Assembly: GCF_000485595.1 (NCBI RefSeq)
Contig: NW_014577162.1
Span: 262,036 to 326,035, forward strand
Length of the DNA stretch: 64,000 nucleotides
Source: Priapulus caudatus
Lineage: Eukaryota > Priapulida > Priapulimorpha > Priapulimorphida > Priapulidae
Direction: 5' to 3'
Shown here piece by piece: positions 1 to 12,400 of the stretch; the first letter of the stretch is position 1; each line of letters opens with the position of its first letter. The notes beneath the pieces were generated by a model that was not told where the DNA came from, did not search any database, and saw nothing but the letters and a program-made list of their open reading frames with translations. A program made the position numbers and the translations under genes.

Positions 1-2660
1 CGAGATGAGGTGGGGTGAAGGAAGAGAGGGAGGGAGGGGTGAGTGGAACGGCAAATGGCAGGGCGAGGTGAGGTGCAAGGAGAGGAGCGTGTAGGCGATG
101 CGAGAAGAGGGCAGGAAGGAAGGCAGGGAGAAGGAGCAGTGAGAGAGGAGAGGAGAGAGAAGGAGGTGAGGCGAAGCGACGAGGAGAGGGAGGTGAGGGT
201 TACGAGATGAAGAGCGTGGAGGAAGGACAGAGAGCGTGAGGAAGGAGCAGGAGGGGAGGTGAGCGGAAATAGATGACGGGTGAGGGAGCGAGGAGAAAGG
301 GCCGGTGAGGGAAAAAGACGATGCAGGGCCTGAGGAAGGAGAGGAAGGGTTGCACGGGCAAGGGAGAGGAAGGGCCGGTGGAGGGAAAGAGATGAGGGTG
401 AGGAAGAGAGCGAACGGGCGGTGAGGGAAGAGATGAGGGTGGAGCGGTGAAGCGAGAGAAGGGCGGTGAGGGAAAGACGCATGACAGGTGAGGCGAAGGA
501 GAGGGAGCCGTGAGGGAAAAGAGATGAGGGTGAGGGAAAGAGAGAAGCGGCACGGTGAGGGAAAGAGATGAGGTGACGGGAAGGAGAGGAAGGCGAGGTG
601 AGGGAAAGGAAGGCAGCGTGAGGGGAAGGAGAGCGAGGGTGACGACAAGGAGAGGAGGGGAGGTAGGAAAAGAGATGAGGGGGTGAGGAAGGAAGAAGGG
701 CGGTGAGCGGAAAGAGATGAGGGTGCAGGGAAAGGAGCAGGAAGGCCGCACGTGAGGCGAAAGAATGGAGGTGAGCGGAAGGAGCAGGCAGGGTGAGCCG
801 GAAAGCCAGATGAGAGGTGCAGGAAGGAGCAGAAGGGCGGTGAGGAAAGAGATGACGCGGTGAGGAAGGCAGCAGGGAAGGGCGACTTTCGAGGGGAAAG
901 AATGAGGGTGCACGCGAAGGAGGAGAGGGTGAGGGCGGAAAAAGATGAGGGTGACGGGAAGGAGAGGAAGGGCGGTGAGGGAAAAGATCTGAGGGCTGAC
1001 GCGGAAGGAGAGGAAGGCGTCCTCCATGGTGCCTTTTGAGGGAAAGCAGATGAGGCGTGACAGGGACAGGAGAGGAAAGGGCGCGCTTGAGCGAAAAGAG
1101 ATGAGGTGCAGGGCAAGGAGAGCGAGGCGTGAGGGAAAGAGATGAGGGTGGAGGCGAACGCGAAAGGAAAGGGCGGTGAGGCGCAAAGAGCATGCAGGGT
1201 GAGGGAAGGAAGAGGAAGGCGTGAGGGAAAGAGATGAGGCGTGAGGGCAAGGAGAGGAGGGTGAGCGGAAAGAGATGAGGGCTGATGGGAAAGGAGCAGA
1301 GGCGGTGAGGGAAAGAGCATGCCAGCGGTAGGGAAGGAGAGGAGGGTGAGGGCAAAGAGGATGAGGGTGAGGCAAGCGAGCAGTTAAGGGCGGTGCAGGC
1401 GAAAGAGATGGAGGTGAGGGAAGCGAGAGGAAGGGCGCGTGATGGAAGAGATGAGGTGCAGGCAAGGCAGAGGCAGCGGTGAGCAGGAAAGAGATGAGGG
1501 CTGAGGAAGGCACGAGGCAAGCGGCGGTAGGGGAAAGAGAATGAGGAGTGATGCGGAAGGCAGAGGAAGGGCGGCTGAGGGAAAGAGTATCAGGCGTGAG
1601 CGGAAGTGAGAGGAAGAGCGCGGTGACGGGAAAGAGCGTGAGGAAGCGCAGAGGAAGGGCGGTGACCGGAAAGAGCATGCAGCGGTGAGGGAAGCGCAGA
1701 GGCAGGGTGAGCGCGAAAGAGATGAGGGTGAGGAACGGGAGAGGAAGGGCGCGTGGAGCGCCCAAGAGATGAGGCGCTGAGGGAAGGAGAGGAAGGGCGG
1801 TGAGGGGCGAAAGAGATAGAGGGTGGGGAAGGCAGAGGAGGGTGAGGAAAAGAGGCATGGAGGGGTGAGGGAAGGACGAGGAAGCGGCGGTGAGGAAAGA
1901 GATGAGGCCTGTGAGGGCAAGGAGCCAGGCAGGGTGCAGGGAAAGAGATGAGGGTGCAGGCGAAGGAGAGAAAGGCGCGGGATGGATGCGGAAAAGATGG
2001 AGGCGTGAGGGGGGTGAGGCGAAGAGCAGACAGAGCTGCGGTGAGGGAAAGCAGATGAGGCGTGCAGCGAAACAGCGAGAGGAGCGCCTGAGGGAAAGAG
2101 TATGAGGGTGAGAGAACGGAGAGAAGGCGCGGTTGAGGCGAAAGAGATGAGGGTGAGGAGCGAGAGGAAGCGGCCGGTGAGGCGAAAGAGATGAGGGTGA
2201 GGAAGGAGAGGCGGTGCGGCCGGCGCCCGCGCAAGGGCGTGAGGCGAAAAGAGATGAGGTGCAGGGAAAGGCAAGAGGGTGGAGGGAAAAGAGATGAGGC
2301 GCTGAGGAAGGAGAGGAGAAGGCGCGTAGGGAAAGAGATGAGGTGAGGCGGAAGGAGCAAGGCAAGGCCGGCGGTGAGGAAAGAGATGCAGTCGCTGAGG
2401 AAGGCAGCAGGCGAAGGCGACGCGTGAGGGCAAAGAGATGAGGGAGGAAGCGAAGGAGGTGAGGGAAAGAGATGGAGGGGCTGAGGCAAGGAGAGGAAGC
2501 GGCGGTGAGGGAAAGAGTATGAGGTGAGGGAAGGAGAGAAGGGAGCGTGGAGGAGAAGGAAGAGGAGGGCTGACGGGAAGGAGAGGCAGGGTGAGGCAAG
2601 GCAGCAGGCAGCGGGACGGGACTGAGCGGAAAGAGATGAGGGGTGAGCGTAAGAGAGAAG
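1..2660. repeat. Purine-rich 42-bp minisatellite array
   Basis: Degenerate tandem copies of a unit of about 42 bp, in which a block like gtgagggaaagagatgaggg alternates with one like tgagggaaggagaggaaggg. The + strand is almost entirely purine, so the duplex is polypurine/polypyrimidine and could form triplex DNA. Because 42 is a multiple of 3 and the pyrimidine strand has no stop codons, very long reading frames rich in Ser, Leu, Pro and Phe run through it; these are artefacts. Frequent 1-base insertions of c or g between copies look like sequencing error. The array continues past the left edge. Confidence 0.9.
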
Positions 2661-3450
2661 CGATCTCCTAATTTAAACGGGGCGCAACGATTGAAACGGG
2701 GGAGTTTTCCCAAACGGGGCGCGCGCGCCCCGTTTGCGCAACGTAGGGAGAACCCTGCTGCGGATATCGGGATACCGCTAATTTCGACCCCTGCTGTTAA
2801 CAAAGAACTGAACTGCTTTTGCTATTAGAGCCCCCTCCCTCCTTCTTCCTCCCCCCACCACCACCACTATGCTCGCGCTTGACGCATATCCATGATAACG
2901 TTAATATTGCGAAGTCATTAAAGTTAATCAGCTATATCTTTATTACTGTACTACCGGTATAGCAAAGATCAACGCGGTGGCGGGAGGGCGCACTTGATTC
3001 GGTTGCCAGTGAGTTTATCAGAAGAATACCCGGCTACAGTACACATCAGTTGAGCGCTGTCACTCTGCGGCGCTTGTTTCACTTAGTGCCACAGACCCCG
3101 AATCACACAGCCACCGCCAATGCCTGAGTAGTTTATTCAGGTTTACAGTTTAAAACTACTGCATCAATTGGTTGAACTTTTAAACAAAACTAAGCCATTT
3201 CCTGGCAATCATTCACTTGGTATTTTTGAAGTCAATGTAGTAATAGTTGGAATAAAAATTGATTTCTGCACACTGTTTCATCTGTAGTCTACTAATGTTT
3301 ATAGAAGCTACACAAAAAGTCTTACAATAATTGGTATACTCCCATGTTGCGCTTTAATACTTTATTTATGGAAATCGTTCAATTGTGTCTGTGCTATAAA
3401 TTTATCATGGAATATATATATATAGCTAATTAATCCTTTCATCATTTCAG
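2661..3450. other. Spacer upstream of first visible DDX54 exon
   Basis: Unique sequence between the minisatellite and the first recognisable DDX54 exon. It contains a 26-bp perfect GC-rich palindrome (2711-2736) and a CT-rich run near 2830-2870. I looked here for the missing N-terminal DDX54 exon (a start codon followed by acidic and basic residues with a GT donor) and did not find it, so the 5' end of that gene lies outside the window, in the minisatellite, or in an exon too short to recognise. Confidence 0.5.
2711..2736. repeat. 26-bp perfect GC-rich palindrome
   Basis: The two half-sites, each reading caaacggggcgcg from its own strand, meet in an alternating GC core. The symmetry breaks immediately outside this span. 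It lies at the edge of the purine-rich minisatellite. No function can be assigned. Confidence 0.85.
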
Positions 3451-6400
3451 ATAGAAGATGAACCTTTAAAATTTGTAAAACTAAATGATGATGGAAATTT
3501 TGGATTTCCATCTTCTGCGACACCATCCTCCATCAAAATGAGTGGTAGTGTATCAGCTGACTTGGGTGAAGACAATGTGGATAATGAACCAGACACAAGA
3601 AAACTAGTAGAAGCGATGAACAGAAAGAAAAAGAAATCGGGTGGTTTCCAATCAATGGGTATATACATTTTTTTATGAATTGCTAAACAAGACATCTTAA
3701 CATCCGTTCAGATGGTAGACTCGCATATATATGTGTATCTTGGTATCTGTCCTTCTATCAGCCTGCGTGTTTGCCTGTCTGACTACCTATATCAAACAGC
3801 TATACTTACAATACCTATTCGGGTTGCTATATACGTATACCAACAAAGTTTATTTTTCTATTACTACACAAATATTTTATTCCTAAATAATTATTAGGAG
3901 TGTCAGACCTTCATGTAATCATGTATGTAATAGCAAATGAAATCAAGTATAACAATTTTATTTTGAAGCATATTATAAAGTCTTTAGGTACCTGATAGTT
4001 GTACACACCATTGCGAGTGTGTACTTTTATTGGTGTGTTATTCACTAAAAACTATTATATCTAGGTCTAAGCCATCCAGTTTTCAAAGGTGTAATAAGGA
4101 AAGGCTACAAAGTGCCAACCCCAATTCAAAGAAAGGTAATATGAAAAGATAACTTTTAAGTTGGAACCAAGGTTTTTCCATTATAGCTGCGTTCACACGT
4201 ATACACGGCTTAGCTGGTACCGTACTTAGTTGGTGCTAAGGCCGGTTAAAATGCGTTCACACGAGATTCGAGGCTTAGCTAGCGCGGTATAATATAGACT
4301 GGTACCCGGTCGACAGTTCCACACGCTACCCTAACGTCGTGCAGCGAACGGGTAGCAGTCTAGGTTCAATCAATCAATACGCGGCCAGCGTGGTGCCGAA
4401 TATACGGGGCTTAGTTGGCGCGGAATATGATTCCGCGCTTAGCAAGCCGGAGCATTCACGGCTAAGCAAGCCGTGGCTAAGCAAGCCACGTATATTTTAG
4501 CGTGTGAATGCAACTTCCTCCTCGTGTGAACGCAGCTTATGCTTGCATTTTGAATTTACTACAAAATAGATAGTTTGTAAAATTGTGTATTTATATCATG
4601 ATTTATTCAAAAAATTCAATAATAAATTTTTGACAGTTAAACATTTTTATTTTAAAAGGTACCACAAAATGCCAAACCGTGTGAATAAATAGTACAGCAA
4701 ATGTTTCTTTTTTCTTGTTACTAGTTTAGCAGATGATATTAATGATAAGTTGCTTATTTTTGCAAAATTTTCTAGTTTATCTGTATTGAATTTGAACTGG
4801 TTTGCAGTGCATGCCTGTAATCATGGAGGGTAAGGATGTTGTTGCTATGGCACGAACTGGCAGTGGGAAGACCGCAGCCTTCCTCATACCAATGTATGAG
4901 AAGCTGAAGGTGCACAATGCACAGGCAGGGATGAGGGGAATCGTACTGTCGCCAACCAGGGAATTGGCTTTACAGACCTTGAAGTTTACAAAAGAGGCAA
5001 GTGTGTATGTTTAAGTAAAACGAATGTCACATCTTTCTTATACTCGTGCAAACGTGGGATGGTACGCCATGCACTTGTAACTTTAAATTTAAAGAAGAAT
5101 TTAATGGCACCACTTTGGCCCACATTTAACAGTTATATTAAATTGATTCACTACATAGTGATGAGAATAATGATATGTCCTAGCTAAGAGCTTGAACAAT
5201 TGTGAATGTATGTTGTTTCGCTGAGCGAAAAGTTTTGTTGTTGTTTTGTTTAATCGGATTTAAAATCTTATTGTGGGAGATCTTTTTAAGAGCGATGGTA
5301 TATTTGTTTATTAGAATAGCAGAAAAGCCGGATATTTATAGGTTTGGCTGCGGTGAAGTATTTAAGATTTATAGCAGGTTTAAACGGCGATTAGGTTAGT
5401 GGTTGTTTGTTTGACAACACCATTGCGCTACATCTCGGGCGGCAAATACGACTCGACCACGTGTATGTTCGAAGCCATTTGATGCACTGGCTCTACTTGC
5501 GCTTTGTGTCTGTCAGCGTCAAGTCACTGTGAATGAGCTCTTCAGTTTTTCCCCAAATTTTACTGTTGTGTGCTGTGTGAAGGGGACACCAGTAAGCCTA
5601 GCATTGCGGCAGTAAACTGCTTAGTTCCGGCCAAAGAAGTGTTTTTATTTAGATAATGAGAACTTATTGATAAGTGTGTAAAGGGATATGTTAAATTTTG
5701 GTCATTCATGTAAACACGTGTGTGAGAATGTATACTTATAATATAAGTGCTATGTCAGTGACATTGCCATAGGATTTGTTGCCGCTTGGTACAGAGTATA
5801 AGGTGATTTAGATTTATGCTTGGTGTACACTGTACAACTACAAGCAGTATGTGTACAAAGATAGAATATGCATTAGGAGATACAGTGTAGTGAAATATGC
5901 GTTTAGTTAGAATTTACGATAGGAATAGTGATTCCATATCAGAGTCAATGTTTAAAGTTTAGGATTTGTTTATTGAGATAGACTTGCAAGGTATATTAGG
6001 CAAGTATGCTATGTTACACAAGCACAGAAAGAAGGACACAAAGGAAACTTTAATTGTGCAATAATTATTGATTTATGGTATTTTGTATGTATATAATTTT
6101 TATTACAGATTGAATTATCGGTCTTCACTGTCTTCAATACATCACAAATGGAAGCAAATAAAGACATTTGAAGCAATTAATCCAATTTTGAGCTTGAACT
6201 TTGTTAATTTTTGTGGTCAGCGCGCCATATGTATCTATTATATTTTTCAGCTTGGGAAATATACCTCTTTGAAAATTGCTTGTATCCTTGGTGGCGACAG
6301 GTGAGTTAATTTTGGTTGCCATTGGTAACCTATTATATGTTATTTATTTTTAATGCAATAGAAATCTTGTGATACACACACACATATTATATAAGTAAAC

Positions 6401-9400
6401 TTAATTGTATTCTTAGTTGTGGTTATGTTTTTATCATCAGGTTGAAAATGGCATATAACTACTGTAGCATACATAATGTCTCTGCTTACACATTTGGCAA
6501 CTGGCTAGCTAAAGGTGACATCTATCTAAAATTTTGCAAATCAATTTTTTATGCAGCATGGACAATCAGTTTGCTGCTATTCATGCCAATCCAGACATGT
6601 AAGTAGAAAAGTTCTTCATGTGTGTAGTGGGTAGAGCTGACATATACTGATAATGTCAGGGTACATAGCATCATTTGTTATTGATACTCCTGATAACATG
6701 ATCTTCTCTTAACAATGAACTCTGATATAGAAAACCAGACTGTACATCAAGGAGCACCTTTGAAGTGCATGTAACATTGTGCATGCGTATAAGTGAAAGC
6801 GAGTTGCAATGCGGTTTGCTCTGCGAATGATGTCACCGCTTTCAAATTATTGAAACTTTCGTTTGATAACTTGCAGTATGATTGCAACTCCCGGAAGATT
6901 TCTGCACGTTCTCATGGAGATGGATCTCAAGCTGGGTGCGGTGGAATATATCGTATTTGATGAGGCTGATAGGTGTGTTACGTAGCCACAGCTGGGGTGC
7001 AAGGATCACACTCAATCGTGCTTGCTCAGTGCCTTTAAAGTGTAATTGTATAGTTTAGTGTTGGTGATCACTGGGAAATATAAATATGGACACGCACTGC
7101 GCTTACTTCGACATGCGTCAATTTGGTCGTATTTTTGTCTGCACGAATTTGATACGGGGAAAGTGAGTTTACTCATTCACCATCTATTCATCTAATGAGG
7201 TGTCTGCAGATTTTTTGAAAGCCATGCACGCGGGTCTGTAGCAGTAGGACCGCGATTCATGTGTAGCACCAGCTTAGCTGCATGATGCGAGAATGATTTC
7301 TAGACGGTTGGGAAGTTGGCGCGGCCATTTAATTTTCCACCGTTGCCATGGTTACATCTAGCCATCTAATCTTGCAGACTTTTTGAGATGGGTTTCGCGG
7401 AGCAGCTGAGAGAGATCCTGAGCCGGCTTCCGGAGTCTCGGCAGACGCTGCTCTTCTCGGCGACGCTGCCCCGTCTGCTGGCGGATTTTGCGCGCGCAGG
7501 CCTCAGCGATCCTGTGCTCATTCGCCTCGATGTCGACACAAAACTTAGCGAACAGTTAAAGGTGTGCGCACTTGTTCATAACGTTTCAGACGCATGTGGA
7601 TTTGCATCGTTTTCGTTAGTGAAATCGGATGAATCACCAATGAAGAGTAAATATGTCACGGGGTCGTGTACCGGCCATTCACGGAGTCTCGTGCACATTA
7701 CTTTGTTGAAAAGCTTCTAATTAGAAAGCCACTGATACGTGTACCATTTTTGTGATTGGTCAGCTGGCATTCCTGCAGTGCAGAGAGGAGGATAAGACTG
7801 CTGTGTTGCTGCACCTTCTTAAGAACGTTCTACAGCCCTCGGAACAGACTGTCATATTCGTTGCGACAAAGCACCACGTGGAGTACCTGAAGGAGGTAAG
7901 GCACCCAGCGTCAAAATGACAGTATCAATCCTACAATGCCCGTAGATAGGGAATTACAACAGTCAGCTTACTCTATTGCTATGAGTTTTAGCACTCAGTA
8001 GAACTTCATAAGAATGCCCGACTCCTGATCAAAGGGCAAAAGACACATTTAAGTTTCTCACTTTCAGAAATTGCTCTAACTTTCCAATGCCACAGTTACT
8101 CTCCCTATTATCCCTACTACCTTTAAACGCTCTACCCCTTCTTCCTATGCCATATAGACATAGTGTACATCTAGATCTGCAGCTCCTAACGCTTACTTCT
8201 CCTTCTCTTCCCACACCGCAGTTACTTTCTCCGGCCGGCATCGAGTGTTCCTAGGTGCTCCCCCTTCCCTCTGTCTCTCGTCCTGTAAGACAGTTACTCT
8301 CTCAGGCCGGCATCGAGTGTTCCTAGGAGCTCCTCCTTACCTCTGTCTCTCTTCCTGCATCACAGTTACTCTCTCAGGCCGGCATCGAGTGTTCCTAGGT
8401 GCTCCCCCTTCCCTCTGTCTCTCTTCCTGCATCACAGTTACTCTCTCAGGCCGGCATCGAGTGTTCCTAGGAGCTCCCACTTACCTCTCTCTCTCTCTTC
8501 CGGCACCGCAGTTACTCTCTCAGGCCGGCATCGAGTGTTCCTAGGTGCTCCCCCTTCCCTCTGTCTCTCTTCCTGCATCACAGTTACTCACTCAGGCCGG
8601 CATCGAGTGTTCCTAGGTGCTCCCCCTTCCCTCTGTCTCTCTTCCTGCATCACAGTTACTCTCTCAGGCCGGCATCGAGTGTTCCTAGGTGCTGCCCCTT
8701 CGCCTCTGTCTCGCGTCCTGTAGCAACAGATTACTCACTCAGGCGCCGGCATCGAGTTGCTTTCATAGTGGCGGCCCCCGCTTACGCTCTCTGCTCTCTT
8801 CTAGCATCAGCAGTTCCTCTCTCAGAGCCGGCCATCGAGTGTTCCTAGTGGGCTCCGCCCTTCTGCCTGCTGTTCTCTCGTCCGTACAACAGTATACTGA
8901 CACTCAGGCCGGGAATCGAGTGCTCCTAAGGTGCTCCAGCCCTTCCGCTCTGTCTCTGCTTCCTCGCATCACAGTTACTCTCTCAGCCGGCATCGAGTGT
9001 CTAGCGTCTTCCCGCGCTTGACCCTCTGTCTCTCCGTCCTGTACAACAGTTAACCCTCAGGCTGGCATTGAGTGTTCTAGGTGCCCCCGCTTACCTCTCA
9101 CTGCTCTCTTCAATCATCAGTTACTCTCTGCAAGGCCGGCATCAGAGTTGTCTCCTAGGTGCTCCCCCTTCCCCTGACTGTCTCTGCGTGCCTGTGAGCA
9201 AGCAGTCTTACTCTCTCAGGCTTGGCTATCGAGTGTTCCAGGTGCTCCCCCTTACCTGCTCTCTCTCTTCCTAGCATCACAGTTACTCTCTCAGGCCGGC
9301 ACGAGTGCCTATGGTGGCTGCCCGGCCTTCTCTCGTCTGCTCGTCCTTTGTAAACAGTACTCACTCAGGCCGGCATCGAGTGTTTCTAGAGCTTCGGCGC

Positions 9401-12400
9401 CCTTCCCTCTGTACATCATCGTCCTGTGGCAACAGTTACTCTCTACTAGGCCAGGCAAATCGAGTGTTTCTAGGACTCCCGCCTTACTCTGTCTCTCTCT
9501 ATGCATCAACAAGCTTACTCTCTCAGGGCAGCATACGATGTGTTCCTATGCCTTGCTCCTACCTCGTTATCGTATCCTGTACGACAACCGTTACTCGTCT
9601 GCAGGCGCCGGCATCGAGTGCGGCGTACAGTGTACAGACGTCTGCGCCTTACCTCTCTCTCTGCTCATCTCTCCGTTTCGCGCAGTTAGCCTCTCAAGGC
9701 GGCGGCATCCGAGTGTTCCTAGTGTCCGCCCTTCCTCTGTTTCTCTATGCCTTACGACAGTTTACTTCTCACAGGCCAGGCATCGAGTGTTCCTGAGGTG
9801 CTCCCCTTCGCCCTGTCTCTGCATCCATGTACGATCGAGTTACTTACTCTCAGGCCGGCCATGCGGAGGTGTTCATAGGTGGGGCTAGCGCGACCTTCGC
9901 GGCGTCTGTCTTCCATGCACAGCAGTTACTCACGGTGCAGGCGGGCATGCGGAGTGCTCCTAGACAGGCTCTGCACCTTACCTGCTGTCCTCGTCCTTAA
10001 GACATGTCTACTCGTCTCAGGGCCGGCATCTGATGTGTCTCTAGGTTGCTCCCCTTACCCTCTGTCTCTCTTCCTTGCATCACAGTTACTGCTCTACAGG
10101 CGCGGCATCGAGTGTTGGCCTAGGTGCTGCCCCCTTACCGTCTGTTCTCTCGTCTGTAAGAACAGTTACTTCTGCTCTCAGGCCGGCATTCGAGTGTTCG
10201 CTGAGGTGCTCCGGGCCCTTACCTCTGTCTCTCTCACTTGGCATGCACAGTTACTCTCTGGTCAGGGCCGGCATCGAGTGTCCGTAGGTGCCTCCAGCCT
10301 TCCCTCTGTCATCTCTTCCTGCATCAGCAGTTCCTGGCACTCAGCAGTTACTTTTCTCAGAGCCGGCTATCGAGTGTTGCCTAGGCAGCTCTCCGCATTA
10401 GCCTCTCTCCTCTCTCTCTGACAGGCCGGCAATCGAGTGGCGCGTAGTGTACAGCTCTCTCTTACCTCTTGGCTCTTCGCATCCAAGTTACTCTCTCAGG
10501 CCGGCATTGAGTGTTGCCTAGTGAGTCCGCGCCTTCCGCTGCGTCTACTTCCTGTACGACAGTTTATCTCTCAGGCCGGCATCGAGTGTTGCTCTAGGTG
10601 CCCCAGCCTTCCTGCTGTCTGCTCGTCCTGTCAGACAGTTACTCTCTCAGGCGCGCAATTGGAGATGTTCCTAGGTGCTCCCCCTTGGCCTCTGTCTCTC
10701 TACTGGCATCACAGTTACTCTTCTCAGGCCGGATCCTGAGTGTTCCTAGGTGCTGCCCCCTTCCGCTACTGGTCTCTCTTCCTAGCATCAGCAGTTACGT
10801 CCACTCAGGCCGGGCTAATGCCGAGTGTTTTCTGAGGTGCTGGCGCCGGCGCTTACTGGTCTGTCTCTGCTACCCTGCATCAGCAGTTACTCTCTCAGGC
10901 GCGGCATCGAGTGGCGCTAAGAGCTCCCATTAGCCTACGGTCTGGCTACTCATTACGCGACACAAGGCCAGGATTACTGCTCTCAGAGCCGGCGAATGGC
11001 GAGTGTCGCCTAGGTGCATCGTCGGGCTTACTCTGTGCATCTCTCCTAGCATCACCAGTTACTCTCTAGGCGGCATCGAAGTTTCTCTAGGTGCTCCACT
11101 CTTAGCCTCTATTCTCCTCCTGTAGGGCGACAGTTACATCTCTCCCAGAGCCGCATCGAGGTGTGTCCTAGGTGCTCCCCCGTTACGCCCTCTGTCTCTC
11201 TTCCTGCTCAGCAGTTTAACTCTCTCAGGCTCGGCATCCGAGTGTTCTAGGCCTCCCCAGCCTTCCTCTTCTCCTGTACGACAGTTACTCTCTCAAGGCC
11301 GGCATCGAGTGGGCGTAGGTGTACAGGCTCGTCGACCTTCCCTGCATCTACTTGCATGGCCACGCGCAGTACCTCTGGCTCAGGCGGCGGCTATCGAGTG
11401 TTGCGCTAGGGCTCCCCCTTCCCTCTGTCTGCTACTGAGCATCAAGCAGTTACTTCTCTCGATAGGCTCGGCGATCCGAGTGTCTCCTATGTGCTCCCGC
11501 TTCCCTCTGTCTCTCGTGCCTGTAACGGACAGTTAAGCATCTCTCAGCGGCCGGCGGCATCAGTGTTCGCTAAGTGCTCCCAAGCGCTTCCCTCTCTCTT
11601 CCTGGGGCATCTACCAGTTACTCTCTCAGTGGCGCGGCATCCGATTAGTTGTTCCTGGGGGGCTCCCCCTTCGCCTCTTCTCTCTCCATCCAACGAGTTA
11701 TCTCTCAGGCGCGGCATCTGAGTGCGCCTGATGGTGCTCCCCCTATCCTCATCTCTCTGCACCGGCAGTTTACTCTCTCAGGCAAGCGGCAATCTGAGTG
11801 TTCACTCGGTGCTCGCGGCCTTACGCGTCGTCCTCTCCTAGGCATCACAGTTACTCATCAGGCGCGGCATGCGAGTGTTTGTCTAGTGCTGCCCCCATTA
11901 CCTCTCTCTCCTGCATCACAGTTACTCACTCAGGCCGCATTCATTGTTCGACTAGAGGCTCCACTTACGCATCTCTCTCTCTGCTTGCCGGCACCGCAGT
12001 TACTCTCTGCATCCAGCCGGCATCGAGTGTTCCTGAGGTGCTCCCGCCTTAGCCCCTCATTGCCCTGCATCGGCAGTTAACTCCTCAGGCCGCATGCGAG
12101 TGTTCTTAGGTGCTCGCCCCTTACCTCTGTCTCTCATTCCTGCAATCAGCAGTTACTCTTCAGGCCAGCATCTGAGTGTTCTAGGAGCCTCACTCCCTTG
12201 CGGCTTTCCCTCTGTCTCTCTTCTGCATCACAGGTTACTCTCTCAGTAGCGCGGCAATGCGAGTGTTCCTAGCGAGCTCTCCTTACCTCTCCTCTCTCTC
12301 TCTCTTCGCGGCAGTTACCCTCGCAGGGCCGCATCGAGTGCGCGTACGTGACAGATCTGCTCTGGACCTCTCTCTTCGGCACACGCAGTTACTCTGCTAC

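Noticed and set aside
200-2803. 867-residue open frame on the minus strand
   Set aside because: It follows from a 42-bp stop-free pyrimidine repeat; composition is Ser/Leu/Pro/Phe with no domain, and indels do not respect the frame.
8245-10933. Several 100-180 residue open frames on the plus strand
   Set aside because: All lie in the 72-bp array and repeat [24 protein letters not shown]; they are read-through of an intronic repeat divisible by 3.
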